A stretch of DNA of 46,350 nt from an uncultured Lachnospiraceae bacterium (GTDB lineage: Bacteria > Bacillota > Clostridia > Lachnospirales > Lachnospiraceae): NCBI GenBank assembly GCA_945833775.1, contig CAMAGI010000006.1:1-46350 (forward strand). The letters are read 5' to 3'. Position 1 is the first letter of the stretch. The number at the start of each line of letters is the position of its first letter. Of the stretch, positions 16,255 through 25,576 are shown piece after piece. The notes under the pieces are model-generated. The model was given only the letters and a program-made list of their open reading frames with translations. It did not search any database and was not told the DNA's origin. Position numbers and translations under genes: made by a program.

Positions 16255-17973
16255 ATGAGTGAAGCATTGATCCGCTTCGAGCATTTCGGATTTCAATATC
16301 TTGCCCAGGCAGAACCGACACTTAAGGATATCAATCTCACCATCAGAAAGGGTGAGAAGATTCTGATCGCAGGTCCCTCCGGCTGTGGCAAATCTACCCT
16401 CGGAAACTGTCTAAACGGATTGATACCGTTTTCCTACAAGGGAGAAATGACGGGAAGTCTCACGATTGCGGGAAAAGAGACCCGTAGCATGAGTATCTTC
16501 GAACTCTCCAAACGGGTGGGAACGGTGCTGCAGGATTCGGACGGGCAGTTTATCGGCTTGACGGTTGCCGAGGATATTGCGTTTGCCCTGGAGAACGACT
16601 GTGTGGGAAGGGATGAACTGCACAGTAGAGTGGAAGAGGTGGCAGGAATTGTCGATTTACAGGGACATCTATCGCATGCCCCCGGCGAACTCTCCGGAGG
16701 TCAGAAGCAGCGGGTATCCATCGCCGGTGTTATGGTGGACGATGTGGAGATTTTTTTGTTTGACGAACCCCTTGCCAACCTGGATCCTGCCACGGGCAAA
16801 CAGGCCATGGAACTGATCGATGAGATCAGGGAGCGGACGGGTGCCTGTGTCATTATCATTGAGCATCGATTGGAGGATGTACTGCACCGGAATGTGGATC
16901 GCATTGTATTGATGCAAAACGGCTGCATCACTGCCGATCTGTCTTCGGACGAGATGCTTTCCACGGATTTGCTCAAACAGGCAGGTGTGCGGGAACCCCT
17001 TTATCTGACCGCTTTAAAATATGCCGGAGTGAAAATAAGTGCCGCTCACAGACCCTCCAATATTCAAAAAATGACACTTTCCGAGGAGGAGCGCAGGGCG
17101 GTGCGCGATTGGTACCGTAACACCGAGACGACAGCGCTTCCTGCTCCGGATACGGACTTTCTGCGGATAAGGGATCTGGATTTTGCGTATGACAACGGTT
17201 TTACGGCGCTTCAGAATATCAATCTGCAGATACGAAAGGGAGAGCTTCTGGCAATCGTAGGAAGAAACGGTGCCGGAAAATCGACCCTGTCCAAGGTGAT
17301 CTGCGGATTTGAAAAACCCACCCGGGGAACCCTGGAAATTCTGGACCGGGATGGGTATTGCGACCTCTCAAACCGCAGCATTAAGGAGCGTGCGGACCAC
17401 ATCGGCTATGTCATGCAGAATCCCAATCAGATGATCTGTAAGACCATGATATTTGATGAGGTGGCGCTGGGACTTCGCACCCGCGGCGTGGCGGAAAATG
17501 TGGTGAAGGAGAAGGTGGAAAAGGCCCTTAAGATCTGTGGGCTTTATGCGTTCCGCAACTGGCCGGTCTCTGCACTCAGCTTTGGGCAGAAAAAGCGCGT
17601 CACCATCGCCTCCATTCTGGTTCTGGATCCCGATATGGTGATTCTGGACGAGCCAACTGCCGGACAGGATTTTCGCCATTATACAGAAATCATGGAATTC
17701 TTACGCAGCCTCAATGAGGCCGGGTATACCATCGTGATGATAACCCACGACATGCACCTGATGCTGGAATATGCACAGAGGGCGGTGGTATTTTGTGACG
17801 GCAATATTCTGGCGGATGACACCTCTGCCAATATTCTGACCGATCCCGATCTTGTGAAGCGTGCAAGCCTGAAGGAGACTTCCCTGTATGACCTGGCGCT
17901 TCTGTGTGATATTGACGACCCCGGAAGCTTTGTACAGCATTTTATCGATTATGACAGGGAGGTGCGTGGCTGA
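16255..17973 (+). CDS. ECF transporter ATPase, two fused ABC domains (A and A')
   Basis: A 572-residue protein with two complete nucleotide-binding domains in one chain, as in YkoD-like proteins. Domain 1 has Walker A GPSGCGKST (40-48), LSGGQKQRVSIAG and Walker B IFLFDEPLANLD. Domain 2 has GRNGAGKST (336-344), LSFGQKKRVTIAS and MVILDEPTAGQD. The second signature (LSFGQ) departs slightly from LSGGQ, as is common in such fusions. ATG 16255 follows AGGAAAAG by about 11 bases; in-frame upstream starts at 16213 and 16168 lie on the hairpins and have no site. It powers the S and T components encoded on either side. Confidence 0.94.
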   Translation: MSEALIRFEHFGFQYLAQAEPTLKDINLTIRKGEKILIAGPSGCGKSTLGNCLNGLIPFSYKGEMTGSLTIAGKETRSMSIFELSKRVGTVLQDSDGQFIGLTVAEDIAFALENDCVGRDELHSRVEEVAGIVDLQGHLSHAPGELSGGQKQRVSIAGVMVDDVEIFLFDEPLANLDPATGKQAMELIDEIRERTGACVIIIEHRLEDVLHRNVDRIVLMQNGCITADLSSDEMLSTDLLKQAGVREPLYLTALKYAGVKISAAHRPSNIQKMTLSEEERRAVRDWYRNTETTALPAPDTDFLRIRDLDFAYDNGFTALQNINLQIRKGELLAIVGRNGAGKSTLSKVICGFEKPTRGTLEILDRDGYCDLSNRSIKERADHIGYVMQNPNQMICKTMIFDEVALGLRTRGVAENVVKEKVEKALKICGLYAFRNWPVSALSFGQKKRVTIASILVLDPDMVILDEPTAGQDFRHYTEIMEFLRSLNEAGYTIVMITHDMHLMLEYAQRAVVFCDGNILADDTSANILTDPDLVKRASLKETSLYDLALLCDIDDPGSFVQHFIDYDREVRG

Positions 17974-18800
17974 TGGTGAATCTGTTTAATTACATCGATC
18001 GACAATCCCCGGTTCACAAGCTCACGGGTGCGGCGAAATTTGCACTTCTGATCCTGTGGATGCTGGCGGCAATGACGACCTTCTGTACCCCCTATCTCTG
18101 TGCGCTGACCGTTCTGGCGGTTTTGCTTTTTCGGCTGTCGAAGATCCGTTTCCGGGATGTGGCGGTGATGATCTGGCTGACCCTTGTGTTTCTGGCACTG
18201 AATAATATTCTGATTTATTTGTTTTCACCGGAACACGGGGTGGAGATTTACGGATCCCGTACCCTTCTGTTTGCGGGAATCGGACGGTATACCGTTACCG
18301 CCCAACAGCTTTTGTATCATCTGAACGTGGTTCTGAAATACACGGCTACGATTCCCATCGTTCTTTTGTTTGTGGCAACAACCAATCCCAGCGAATTTGC
18401 GGCTTCCCTGAATCGTCTGGGAGTGAGTTATAAGATTTCCTATTCGGTGGCGCTGGCACTGCGCTACATTCCGGATACGGTACGGGAATTTCACGACATT
18501 TCCCAGTCTCAGCAGGCGCGGGGAATCGAGATGTCCCGCAAGGAAAATATGGTGAAGCGCCTGACGAATGCGGCAGCAATTATTCTGCCCCTGATCCTTT
18601 CCGGCATGGACCGCATTGATGTGGTCACCAATGCGATGGAACTGCGGGGCTTCGGTAAAAACAAAACGCGCACCTGGTACATGGGAAGAAAGTTTTCCAC
18701 AGGAGATATTCTCTGTATTCTGCTGGGAATTTTGCTGGTCGCAGTCTCTCTCTCCTACACCCTTTGGAACGGGGGGAGATATTGGAATCCCTTCGGATAG
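17973..18800 (+). CDS. ECF transporter transmembrane T component (CbiQ-like)
   Basis: A 275-residue membrane protein that couples the ATPases to the S component. It has several hydrophobic helices in the first 140 residues and the two short coupling motifs of the family in the cytoplasmic helices, ARG at 182-184 and LRG at 224-226. The start codon overlaps the stop of the ATPase gene (TGATG) and GGGAGGTG lies upstream, which points to translational coupling. It is the last gene of the transporter set. Confidence 0.93.
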   Translation: MVNLFNYIDRQSPVHKLTGAAKFALLILWMLAAMTTFCTPYLCALTVLAVLLFRLSKIRFRDVAVMIWLTLVFLALNNILIYLFSPEHGVEIYGSRTLLFAGIGRYTVTAQQLLYHLNVVLKYTATIPIVLLFVATTNPSEFAASLNRLGVSYKISYSVALALRYIPDTVREFHDISQSQQARGIEMSRKENMVKRLTNAAAIILPLILSGMDRIDVVTNAMELRGFGKNKTRTWYMGRKFSTGDILCILLGILLVAVSLSYTLWNGGRYWNPFG

Positions 18801-18825
18801 AACGCCGGTGTTTTGCGTAATCCTG

Positions 18826-18854
18826 TTGTAAAAAAAGTAAAATTATTGTAAAAT
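18826..18854 (+). promoter_or_regulatory. Candidate promoter of the chemotaxis receptor gene
   Basis: TTGTAA (18826-18831), 17-bp spacer, TAAAAT (18849-18854). The -10 region is inside a short palindrome, ATTATTGTAAAATAAT. Confidence 0.55.
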
Positions 18855-18895
18855 AATACCATCGGGCTGCTTTGTGCGGCATGATCGTGTCATAG

Positions 18896-18934
18896 GCAGA
18901 TTATATCCGGGCAGGTATAGTCTGCATTTCTTTT
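18896..18934 (+). terminator. Terminator-like hairpin in the receptor gene leader
   Basis: GCAGATTATATCC (18896-18908) pairs with GGTATAGTCTGC (18914-18925) with one G-U pair and one bulged T, around a 5-base loop, followed by ATTTCTTTT. It lies between the candidate promoter and the GGGAGGAAAG ribosome binding site, so it may attenuate transcription. It does not fit a cyclic-di-GMP riboswitch. Confidence 0.55.
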
Positions 18935-18985
18935 CTGCAGGGCAGGGAGACACCAAGACAGTCAAAGTATACGGGAGGAAAGAAT

Positions 18986-20983
18986 ATGGGGAATATGCGT
19001 AAAGATCCGGATAACGGGAGGGCAACGGAGGAGCTGAGCGTAAGAATCGGGCGTACATTTGTCCGGTTGCTGCGGCGGGCACTTATCATCGTATGTCTGG
19101 AATCGGTGCTGATCGGCGGTATTTTTGCGATTCTGTACACACTTTTGGACAACCGCGGTTCTGCAAGGGAGTATACGGAGAAAATTGACCGTGCCATGCT
19201 CAGTAAGGTGAGTATGCTGGAGGCAGTGGCATCCGGAGTCAGCAGCGGAACATTGAATGACCGTGAGGATATTCAGCGCTATGTGGATTCCATGGTGGAG
19301 ATGGACGATCAGGTTTCGGCGGTATACAGCTGTTATGACGAGAATATCACCATTATGAGTGGCGGATGGCAGCCACCGGCGGATTTTGTGGTGACGGAGC
19401 GCGAATGGTACAAGGGAGCTCAGGCCGATCCGGAAGAGGTCTATATTTCTGCACCCTATGTGGACAAGCAGAGCGGAGGAATCTGTATTACACTGTCTAA
19501 GGCCACCTATCGCGACGGCAGTATCGCAGGCGTGGTGGGCATGGATATGTATATGGATAATCTGGTCTCTCTGATTGAGGAGAGCTACGCGGGCAGCAGT
19601 TATGTGTTTCTGACGACTGCGGACGGAACGGTTCTCGTACATCCGAATGACGCGTATTCGTTGAGCGTGAACAACACATCCACCGTGCAGGAAGTGAATT
19701 CCGGAAGATACCGTCATTTTGTACAGAATGATATGAAGACAAGGCTTTTTACGGATTATCAGGGCGGTTTTAAATTCGGAATCGGCAATACCTCAGAGGT
19801 GACGGGTTGGAAGGTGATTTCCGTTAAGCCGATCCACTCCATACTGCTTTTGTTTGCATTGATCATCGGCCTGAATCTCGGGTTGTATTTTGTGATGACA
19901 GCGCTTACAAGAAGGAATGTCCGGAGCAAAATCAGTGTTCTGTTTTATCCGCTTGAGTCGATCAGCAGCAAGATGAGCCGTGTTGCACAGGGGGATCTGT
20001 CGGTGGTATTTGACGAAGAGAAAAACTCTTTGGAGATTGAGAGACTGACGGACTCCATCAACGAGACAATCGGAAGTCTGAAATTCTACATTGACAGTAT
20101 TTCCGGTACGGTTACGGCAATTTCGGACAAGAATCTGACGGTTACGATTGACGGAGATTTTAAGGGAAGCTATGTTCAGATTAAGGATGCGCTGGAGAGT
20201 ATTGTGAGCAACCTGAATGCATCCTTTTCCCAGATTAATCAGGAAGCGGAGCGTGTTCTTGAGTACGCGGACAGCTTAAAGAGAACAACGGAGCATGTAG
20301 CCGAAAGCGCATCTGCGCAGAATGAACTGGTTGCCAGCGTATCGGAGGATATGGCCCGGCTGACAGAGCAGACCAGGCAGATCACGGAGCGTGCGGGCAG
20401 TGTCCGCGACAATGCGGAGACCACGAAGACTCATCTGGAGACAGGCAACCGTGAAATGGCGGAGCTTGTGAGCGCGATAAACAGCATTGAACAGTGCTAT
20501 CGGGAGATTGCGGGATTTGTGGGTACCATCCGGGATATTGCCGATCAGACCAATCTGCTTTCCTTAAATGCATCGATCGAAGCAGCCAGAGCGGGAGAAG
20601 CCGGGAGAGGCTTTGCGGTTGTCGCGGGCGAGATCAATACGCTTGCCGCATCCAGTGCACTGGCAAGCGAAAATATCCACAAGCTGATCGCGCAATCCCA
20701 ATCGGCAGTGTCAGCCGGAAAGGAACTGGTTACGGCTACCTCTGCAACGATACAGCAGGGTATGAGCGATTCCGCCCAGTCCAAGCAGCATATGGATGAG
20801 ATTGTAGAGTTCGTGAAGAAGCAGCAAAAGGCAATCGAGGATGTCAATGAGGAACTCAGGGAGGTTGCCGAAATCGTTGAGAATAATGCGGCAAGCGCGC
20901 AGGAAAACACCGCTATCAGCCAGCAGTTAAACGAGTGTGCACAGAGCCTCCAGCAGATGGTGGATTCCTTTACCCTGAGATAA
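18986..20983 (+). CDS. Methyl-accepting chemotaxis protein with a Cache sensor domain
   Basis: A 665-residue membrane receptor that would signal to CheA/CheW to control flagella. The first helix is at about residues 33-55 and the second at about 285-310. Between them lies a dCache-like extracellular domain with [23 protein letters not shown] and [14 protein letters not shown] region follows, then the long signalling coiled coil whose conserved hairpin tip includes [20 protein letters not shown] (near residue 523) and [11 protein letters not shown]. Strong GGGAGG site. The presence of a receptor implies motility; no che or flagellar gene is in the window. The ligand is unknown; Cache domains often bind amino or organic acids. 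Confidence 0.95.
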   Translation: MGNMRKDPDNGRATEELSVRIGRTFVRLLRRALIIVCLESVLIGGIFAILYTLLDNRGSAREYTEKIDRAMLSKVSMLEAVASGVSSGTLNDREDIQRYVDSMVEMDDQVSAVYSCYDENITIMSGGWQPPADFVVTEREWYKGAQADPEEVYISAPYVDKQSGGICITLSKATYRDGSIAGVVGMDMYMDNLVSLIEESYAGSSYVFLTTADGTVLVHPNDAYSLSVNNTSTVQEVNSGRYRHFVQNDMKTRLFTDYQGGFKFGIGNTSEVTGWKVISVKPIHSILLLFALIIGLNLGLYFVMTALTRRNVRSKISVLFYPLESISSKMSRVAQGDLSVVFDEEKNSLEIERLTDSINETIGSLKFYIDSISGTVTAISDKNLTVTIDGDFKGSYVQIKDALESIVSNLNASFSQINQEAERVLEYADSLKRTTEHVAESASAQNELVASVSEDMARLTEQTRQITERAGSVRDNAETTKTHLETGNREMAELVSAINSIEQCYREIAGFVGTIRDIADQTNLLSLNASIEAARAGEAGRGFAVVAGEINTLAASSALASENIHKLIAQSQSAVSAGKELVTATSATIQQGMSDSAQSKQHMDEIVEFVKKQQKAIEDVNEELREVAEIVENNAASAQENTAISQQLNECAQSLQQMVDSFTLR

Positions 20984-20997
20984 TCTTATAGTATAAT
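20969..20997 (+). promoter_or_regulatory. Candidate promoter of the phosphatidyltransferase gene
   Basis: TTTACC (20969-20974), 17-bp spacer, TATAAT (20992-20997). The -35 box lies in the last codons of the receptor gene. No terminator was seen between the two genes. Confidence 0.5.
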
Positions 20998-21044
20998 AGT
21001 CTATGTGCGCTGAGATACTGTGCATAGTATAGTAAGGTGCAGAA

Positions 21045-21629
21045 ATGACGGATACAATGAATTTTCGAAAATATATTCCAAATGGAATCACCTTTGTGCG
21101 GATCGCATTGACATTGGCACTTATATTTGTGGTACCCTGTTCGATTCCGTTCTTTATCCTGTATACGTTCTGCGGGATCACGGACGTGCTGGACGGATGG
21201 CTTGCGAGACGCTGGAAGGTGACCAGCGACTTCGGCTCCCGTCTGGACAGCGTGGCGGATTTGACCTTTTACACGGTGGCGCTGGTGCGTCTTGTTCCGA
21301 TCCTGAAACGGGTGCTGCCGATTTTTGTCTGGTGTTTTATTGCGGGAATTCTTGCACTTCGGGCAGTCGGCTATCTGGTGGTATTCCTGAAATATCACCG
21401 GTTTGCCGCGGTTCATACATATGCCAACAAAACCTCCGGGCTTGCGGTGTTCACGGTCCCTTTCTGGGTACTTTGGGCAGATATGGGGATTGTCGGCACG
21501 GTCATCTGTGCTGTTTCCGGGTACGCAGCGGCGGAAGAATTGTGGATTCATTTGGCTGCCCGGGATTATGATCCGAGTGTAAAGGCATTCTGGCAGCTGG
21601 CAAGCAGACAAAAAACAAAAGAAGCATAA
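21045..21629 (+). CDS. CDP-alcohol phosphatidyltransferase family protein
   Basis: A 194-residue membrane enzyme that joins a phosphatidyl group from a CDP-lipid to an alcohol. The catalytic motif DGx2ARx8Gx3Dx3D is complete, running from DGWLARR through DFGSRLDSVADL. It may make phosphatidylglycerol phosphate, cardiolipin or another lipid; sequence alone does not decide. AAGGTG precedes ATG 21045. A second reading frame over the same bases (from 21020) is a shadow. metY follows 36 bp later, and the two may share a transcript. Confidence 0.92.
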   Translation: MTDTMNFRKYIPNGITFVRIALTLALIFVVPCSIPFFILYTFCGITDVLDGWLARRWKVTSDFGSRLDSVADLTFYTVALVRLVPILKRVLPIFVWCFIAGILALRAVGYLVVFLKYHRFAAVHTYANKTSGLAVFTVPFWVLWADMGIVGTVICAVSGYAAAEELWIHLAARDYDPSVKAFWQLASRQKTKEA

Positions 21630-21665
21630 CAAATCATACGATTTAGAACAGAAGGGAGATCGACC

Positions 21666-22934
21666 ATGAAAGATGAAACCAAGTGCCTCCATGCAGGCTA
21701 TACCCCGGGAAACGGAGAACCCCGTGTGCTTCCCATTGTGCAGAGCACAACCTATGTCTACGATTCCGCAGCAGAGGTTGCTGCCATTTTTGACGATCCC
21801 ACAAAGGGACTCTGTTATTCCAGATTCGGCAATCCTACCGTAATGGCGGTGGAGGAGAAGATTGCTTCCCTGGAGGGCGGCATCGGAGCGATGTGTACAA
21901 CCTCGGGACAGGCCGCAACCCTGCTCTCCATCCTGAATATCTGTAAGGCGGGCGACAGCATTGTGAGCACTCCCGAAATCTACGGCGGGTCCATCAATTT
22001 GTTGTCCTTTACCTTAAAGAAACTCGGAATCGAGTGTATCTACATTGATAAGAACAGTACGGATGAAGAGATCAAGGCAGCGTTCAGACCCAACACCAAG
22101 CTGGTGTTCGGTGAGACCATCGCAAATCCGGCACTCACCGTCTTTGACATTGAACGGTTTGCAAACATTGCCCATTCCATGGGAGTTCCGCTGATCGTGG
22201 ACAATACTTTTGCAACGCCGATTCTGTGCAAACCCTTTGAGTTCGGCGCCGATATTGTTATCCATTCCACCAGTAAGTACATGGACGGACATGCGGTTCA
22301 GGTCGGCGGTGTGATCGTTGACAGCGGTAATTTCGACTGGACAAACGGCAAATTCCCCGAGCTTACCGAGCCGGACGAATCGTATCACGGTATTTCCTAT
22401 ACCGAAAGTTATGGAAAGATGGCCTATATCATCAAGGCCAGAATGCAGCTTATGAGAGACTTCGGCGTCTATCCTGCAGCACATTCCGCATTCCTTTTGA
22501 ATCTCGGCCTGGAGACGCTGCCCGTTCGCATGAAGCAGTACTGCGAGAATGCGATGGCGGTTGCCCGGTATTTGGAAGCTTCGGATGCCGTTATCAAGGT
22601 GAACTATCCGGGACTTGCATCGGATGCCAATCATGCGCTTGCACAGAAGTATCTGAAGGGCTGCAGCGGTGTGATTTCCTTCATTATCAAGGGCGGAAGA
22701 GAAGCGGCAGCAAAGTTTATGGATGCGCTGAAGCTTGCCTCCAACGAGGTGCATGTGGCGGATATCCGTACCTGTGTGCTGCATCCTGCCAGCGAGACCC
22801 ACAGACAGTTGACGGACGAGCAGCTGGCAGCTGCCGGAATTGACGGCGGCATGGTGCGTTTCTCGGTGGGACTTGAGAATATTGATGACATCCTTGCGGA
22901 TCTGGATCGGGCGCTGAAAGAATCCCAGAGATAA
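21666..22934 (+). CDS. metY: O-acetylhomoserine sulfhydrylase-type PLP enzyme
   Basis: A 422-residue cytoplasmic enzyme of the Cys/Met metabolism PLP family. It most resembles O-acetylhomoserine aminocarboxypropyltransferase, which makes homocysteine from O-acetylhomoserine and sulfide; methionine gamma-lyase or cystathionine gamma-synthase are alternatives. The cofactor lysine lies in HSTSKYMDGH, with YSRFGNPT, EGGIGAMCTTSGQAA and IVDNTFATP as other family markers. AAGGGAG precedes ATG 21666. The homocysteine product would feed metH about 8 kb downstream. No SAM riboswitch fits in the 36-bp upstream gap. A terminator follows. Confidence 0.9.
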   Translation: MKDETKCLHAGYTPGNGEPRVLPIVQSTTYVYDSAAEVAAIFDDPTKGLCYSRFGNPTVMAVEEKIASLEGGIGAMCTTSGQAATLLSILNICKAGDSIVSTPEIYGGSINLLSFTLKKLGIECIYIDKNSTDEEIKAAFRPNTKLVFGETIANPALTVFDIERFANIAHSMGVPLIVDNTFATPILCKPFEFGADIVIHSTSKYMDGHAVQVGGVIVDSGNFDWTNGKFPELTEPDESYHGISYTESYGKMAYIIKARMQLMRDFGVYPAAHSAFLLNLGLETLPVRMKQYCENAMAVARYLEASDAVIKVNYPGLASDANHALAQKYLKGCSGVISFIIKGGREAAAKFMDALKLASNEVHVADIRTCVLHPASETHRQLTDEQLAAAGIDGGMVRFSVGLENIDDILADLDRALKESQR

Positions 22935-22969
22935 GTTTGTGATGACGCATTTCGGTTACCGATGACATT

Positions 22970-23018
22970 CACGGGGGAGGAGCATTGCAGGAAAAGCTCC
23001 TTTCCCGTGCTGTTTTTT
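22970..23018 (+). terminator. Intrinsic terminator after metY
   Basis: A 14-bp stem (22970-22983 with 22996-23009, two G-U pairs, 12-base loop) is followed by CTG and six T residues. Confidence 0.88.
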
Positions 23019-23055
23019 GACGGGGAAAGTGCCCTGACGACGGGGCACGGTGACA

Positions 23056-23092
23056 TAAAAAAGAGGGACGGGAACCTAAAAAAGAAGGACGG
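23056..23092 (+). repeat. Two direct repeats 21 bp apart before the HAD gene
   Basis: TAAAAAAGAGGGACGG (23056-23071) and TAAAAAAGAAGGACGG (23077-23092) match at 15 of 16 positions. The 21-bp step is two helical turns, so both copies face the same side of DNA. This could be a regulator site or a recent duplication. A 6-bp hairpin (GTGCCC / GGGCAC, about 23030-23049) lies just before. Confidence 0.7.
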
Positions 23093-23109
23093 AGACGGAA
23101 GAAATCAGG

Positions 23110-23826
23110 ATGATCAAAGCGGTTTTATTTGATTTGGATGCAACCCTGCTGCCCATGGATCAGCAGGCTTTTACCAATACTTATTTTCAGCGTCTGGCGC
23201 AGAAGATGGCGCCGCACGGGTACGAGACGGATACCTTTATACAGTCCGTCTGGAGAGGTACCGGAGCCATGGTGAAAAATGACGGCAGCCGTACCAATGA
23301 GGAGGCCTTCTGGGAGTGCTTCCTTGACATCTACGGCGAGAAAGGAAAACGGGATATTCCGATTTTTGAGGAATTTTACCGGGTGGAATTTCAGGCCCTC
23401 AAGGAGGTCTGCGGTGTGAATGAGACCGCAAGGAGATTGGTGGACTGGCTTAAGGAGAGAGGGATTCAAACCGCCCTGGCGACAAATCCGCTGTTTCCGC
23501 GCTATGCCACCGAGAGCCGCATCCGGTGGGCAGGCTTTCAACCGGAAGAGTTTTTGTTTTATACAACCTATGAGAATTGCCATTTCTGTAAGCCCAATCC
23601 GGAGTATTACCGGGAGGTGCTCGACAGACTCGACTGTACAGCCGGAGAATGTCTTATGGTCGGAAATGACGTCGCAGAGGATATGGTTGCAGGGCAGATT
23701 GGCATGCAGGTATTTCTTCTGACGGATTGTCTTATCAACACGAAAGCACAGGACTGCAGCGTGTATCCCGGTGGGGATTTTCAGGCGCTGTGGGAGTATA
23801 TCAGGAGTCATTATGAAGAACATTAA
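23110..23826 (+). CDS. HAD-superfamily hydrolase
   Basis: A 238-residue cytoplasmic phosphatase-like enzyme. The nucleophile motif is DLDATL with Asp8 and Asp10 (the usual DxDGT has Ala for Gly), motif II is in ALATNP, motif III Lys161 is in CKPNP, and motif IV is GNDVAED with Asp187 and Asp191. A helical cap lies between motifs I and II, as in phosphoglycolate-phosphatase-like enzymes. The substrate is not identifiable. The ribosome binding site is weak (GGAAG or AGG close to ATG 23110). Its last 14 bases overlap the first ABC exporter gene. Confidence 0.9.
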   Translation: MIKAVLFDLDATLLPMDQQAFTNTYFQRLAQKMAPHGYETDTFIQSVWRGTGAMVKNDGSRTNEEAFWECFLDIYGEKGKRDIPIFEEFYRVEFQALKEVCGVNETARRLVDWLKERGIQTALATNPLFPRYATESRIRWAGFQPEEFLFYTTYENCHFCKPNPEYYREVLDRLDCTAGECLMVGNDVAEDMVAGQIGMQVFLLTDCLINTKAQDCSVYPGGDFQALWEYIRSHYEEH

Positions 23827-25576
23827 GCTGATTGGAAAATACTTTGCCCGTTATGGTTGGAAATACGTGCTCGGTATTCTGGCACTCTACGTGGTGGATG
23901 CGTTCAATGTCTATATTCCGGAATATACCGGCGTGATCACCGACGGCCTTGCCCAGGGAAGCATGGATCTTCACGGGGTGATACGGAATGCTCTTATCAT
24001 TCTGGGGCTGGGTGCGGGAATCGCGGTGGGACGTTTCTTCTGGCGCTTTTTCATCTTCGGATCCGCCAGAGAAATTGAGAGAGATCTTCGTAACGATATG
24101 TTTGCCCATTTGGAGAAGCTTAGTTCCCGCTATTTTACGGAGCATAAAACGGGAGACCTGATGGCGCATTTTACCAACGATCTGGGAACGGTACGTATGA
24201 CGCTGGGTCCCACGGTGGTCACCGCTTTTGATGCGACGGTCATGCTGATACTGGTGCTTGTGGAGATGATCCGCTATGTGGATCTGCGCCTGACCCTGGT
24301 AGCCGTACTTCCCATGGTGCTCATTGCTGTGGGTGATCTGCTCTACGGCAAAGCCATGCACAAGCGTTTTTTGGCGAAACAGGACGCATTTTCACTGCTC
24401 ACCGATCAGGTTCAGGAAGGATTTTCTGGAATCCGCGTAATCAAATCCTTTGTGCAGGAGCGCAAGGAGCTGGCAGCCTTTGCCGTGACCAATCGGTTTT
24501 ATCAGGAGAAAAATCTCAAGGTGGTGCGGATGCAGGCGCTCTTCATGCCGCTTTTGGATCTGATCGTCGGTGTCAGCGGACTGATTGCACTGCTGTACGG
24601 CGGATATCTGACGATTGCCGGGGAAATCACGGTGGGACGTTTTGTGGCGTTTCAACAGCTGATTGCCATGCTTGTCTGGCCTATGATGGCAGCCGGCGAA
24701 TGCATTGCCCAGGGTTCTCAGGGAATGGCCTCCTTAAAGCGCATCCGAAGAATCTTCGAAGAGGTTCCGGAGATTGTGGACGATGAGCGGGTGCATTCGG
24801 AGATTGGCCGTCTGGACGGGGAGATCGAACTGCGAAACCTCACTTTCACCTACCCCGGGGCGAACAGCCCCGCCCTATGCGGTATCAATGTGCGGATCGG
24901 ACGGGGGGAGACGCTGGCTATCATCGGGCGAACCGGGAGCGGAAAGACGACCCTTGCCAATCTCCTTTTGCATCTGTATCACACAGAGGAGGGAATGGTG
25001 CGGATCGACGGGCATCTTCTTGCGGAGATTTCTTTACACACCCTGCGCAGCAATATTGCCTATGTGCCCCAGGATAGTTTTCTGTTCTCCGACACAGTGG
25101 CTGCCAATATCGCATTCGGGCATCCGACTGCCTCCCGGGAGGCCATCGTCGAAGCAGCGAAAGCAGCCTGTGTGCACGACAATATTCTGGATTTTCCGAT
25201 GCAGTATGAAACTGTTGTGGGAGAGAGGGGCGTGACTCTCTCGGGCGGTCAGAAACAGCGTTGTTCCATTGCAAGAGCACTCTTAAAAGATGCGCCGATT
25301 CTGATATTGGACGATGCACTCTCGGCGGTGGACACTGACACCGAGGAGCGGATCCTTCAAAATCTGAGCCGGCTACGTGCGGATAAAACCACGATTATCA
25401 TTGCCCATCGTGTTTCCACCATCCAGCATGCGGATCATATTCTGGTGCTTGAGGAAGGCAGGGTGGCAGAGTATGGTACCCATGATGAATTGCTGGCGTT
25501 AAATGGTATCTACAGGGATATCTATGACAGACAGCAGCTGGAGGCGAGCCTGAACGAGGAAGGGGGTGCAGACTGA
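23813..25576 (+). CDS. ABC exporter half-transporter with degenerate catalytic site
   Basis: A 587-residue protein with a six-helix type I exporter domain (about 1-320) and a C-terminal nucleotide-binding domain. Walker A is GRTGSGKTT, the signature LSGGQ (476-480) is canonical, and Walker B ends LILDDALS, with Asp501 where the catalytic Glu should be. This is the degenerate-site subunit of a heterodimeric exporter of the TM287/288, LmrCD or BmrCD type. ATG 23813 has AGGAG 5 bases upstream. The next gene, overlapping by one base, encodes the partner. Such pumps export drugs, lipids or peptides; the cargo is unknown. Confidence 0.94.
   Translation: MKNIKLIGKYFARYGWKYVLGILALYVVDAFNVYIPEYTGVITDGLAQGSMDLHGVIRNALIILGLGAGIAVGRFFWRFFIFGSAREIERDLRNDMFAHLEKLSSRYFTEHKTGDLMAHFTNDLGTVRMTLGPTVVTAFDATVMLILVLVEMIRYVDLRLTLVAVLPMVLIAVGDLLYGKAMHKRFLAKQDAFSLLTDQVQEGFSGIRVIKSFVQERKELAAFAVTNRFYQEKNLKVVRMQALFMPLLDLIVGVSGLIALLYGGYLTIAGEITVGRFVAFQQLIAMLVWPMMAAGECIAQGSQGMASLKRIRRIFEEVPEIVDDERVHSEIGRLDGEIELRNLTFTYPGANSPALCGINVRIGRGETLAIIGRTGSGKTTLANLLLHLYHTEEGMVRIDGHLLAEISLHTLRSNIAYVPQDSFLFSDTVAANIAFGHPTASREAIVEAAKAACVHDNILDFPMQYETVVGERGVTLSGGQKQRCSIARALLKDAPILILDDALSAVDTDTEERILQNLSRLRADKTTIIIAHRVSTIQHADHILVLEEGRVAEYGTHDELLALNGIYRDIYDRQQLEASLNEEGGAD

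Noticed and set aside
18855-18985. Cyclic-di-GMP riboswitch in the receptor leader
   Set aside because: The conserved GEMM core is absent; only a terminator-like hairpin is visible.
21020-21571. 183-codon + strand frame overlapping the phosphatidyltransferase
   Set aside because: A shifted frame of the same bases; the frame from 21045 carries the complete catalytic motif.
21630-21665. SAM riboswitch before metY, or before metF at 29295-29325
   Set aside because: Both gaps are under 40 bases, too short for the aptamer, and no core motif was seen upstream.
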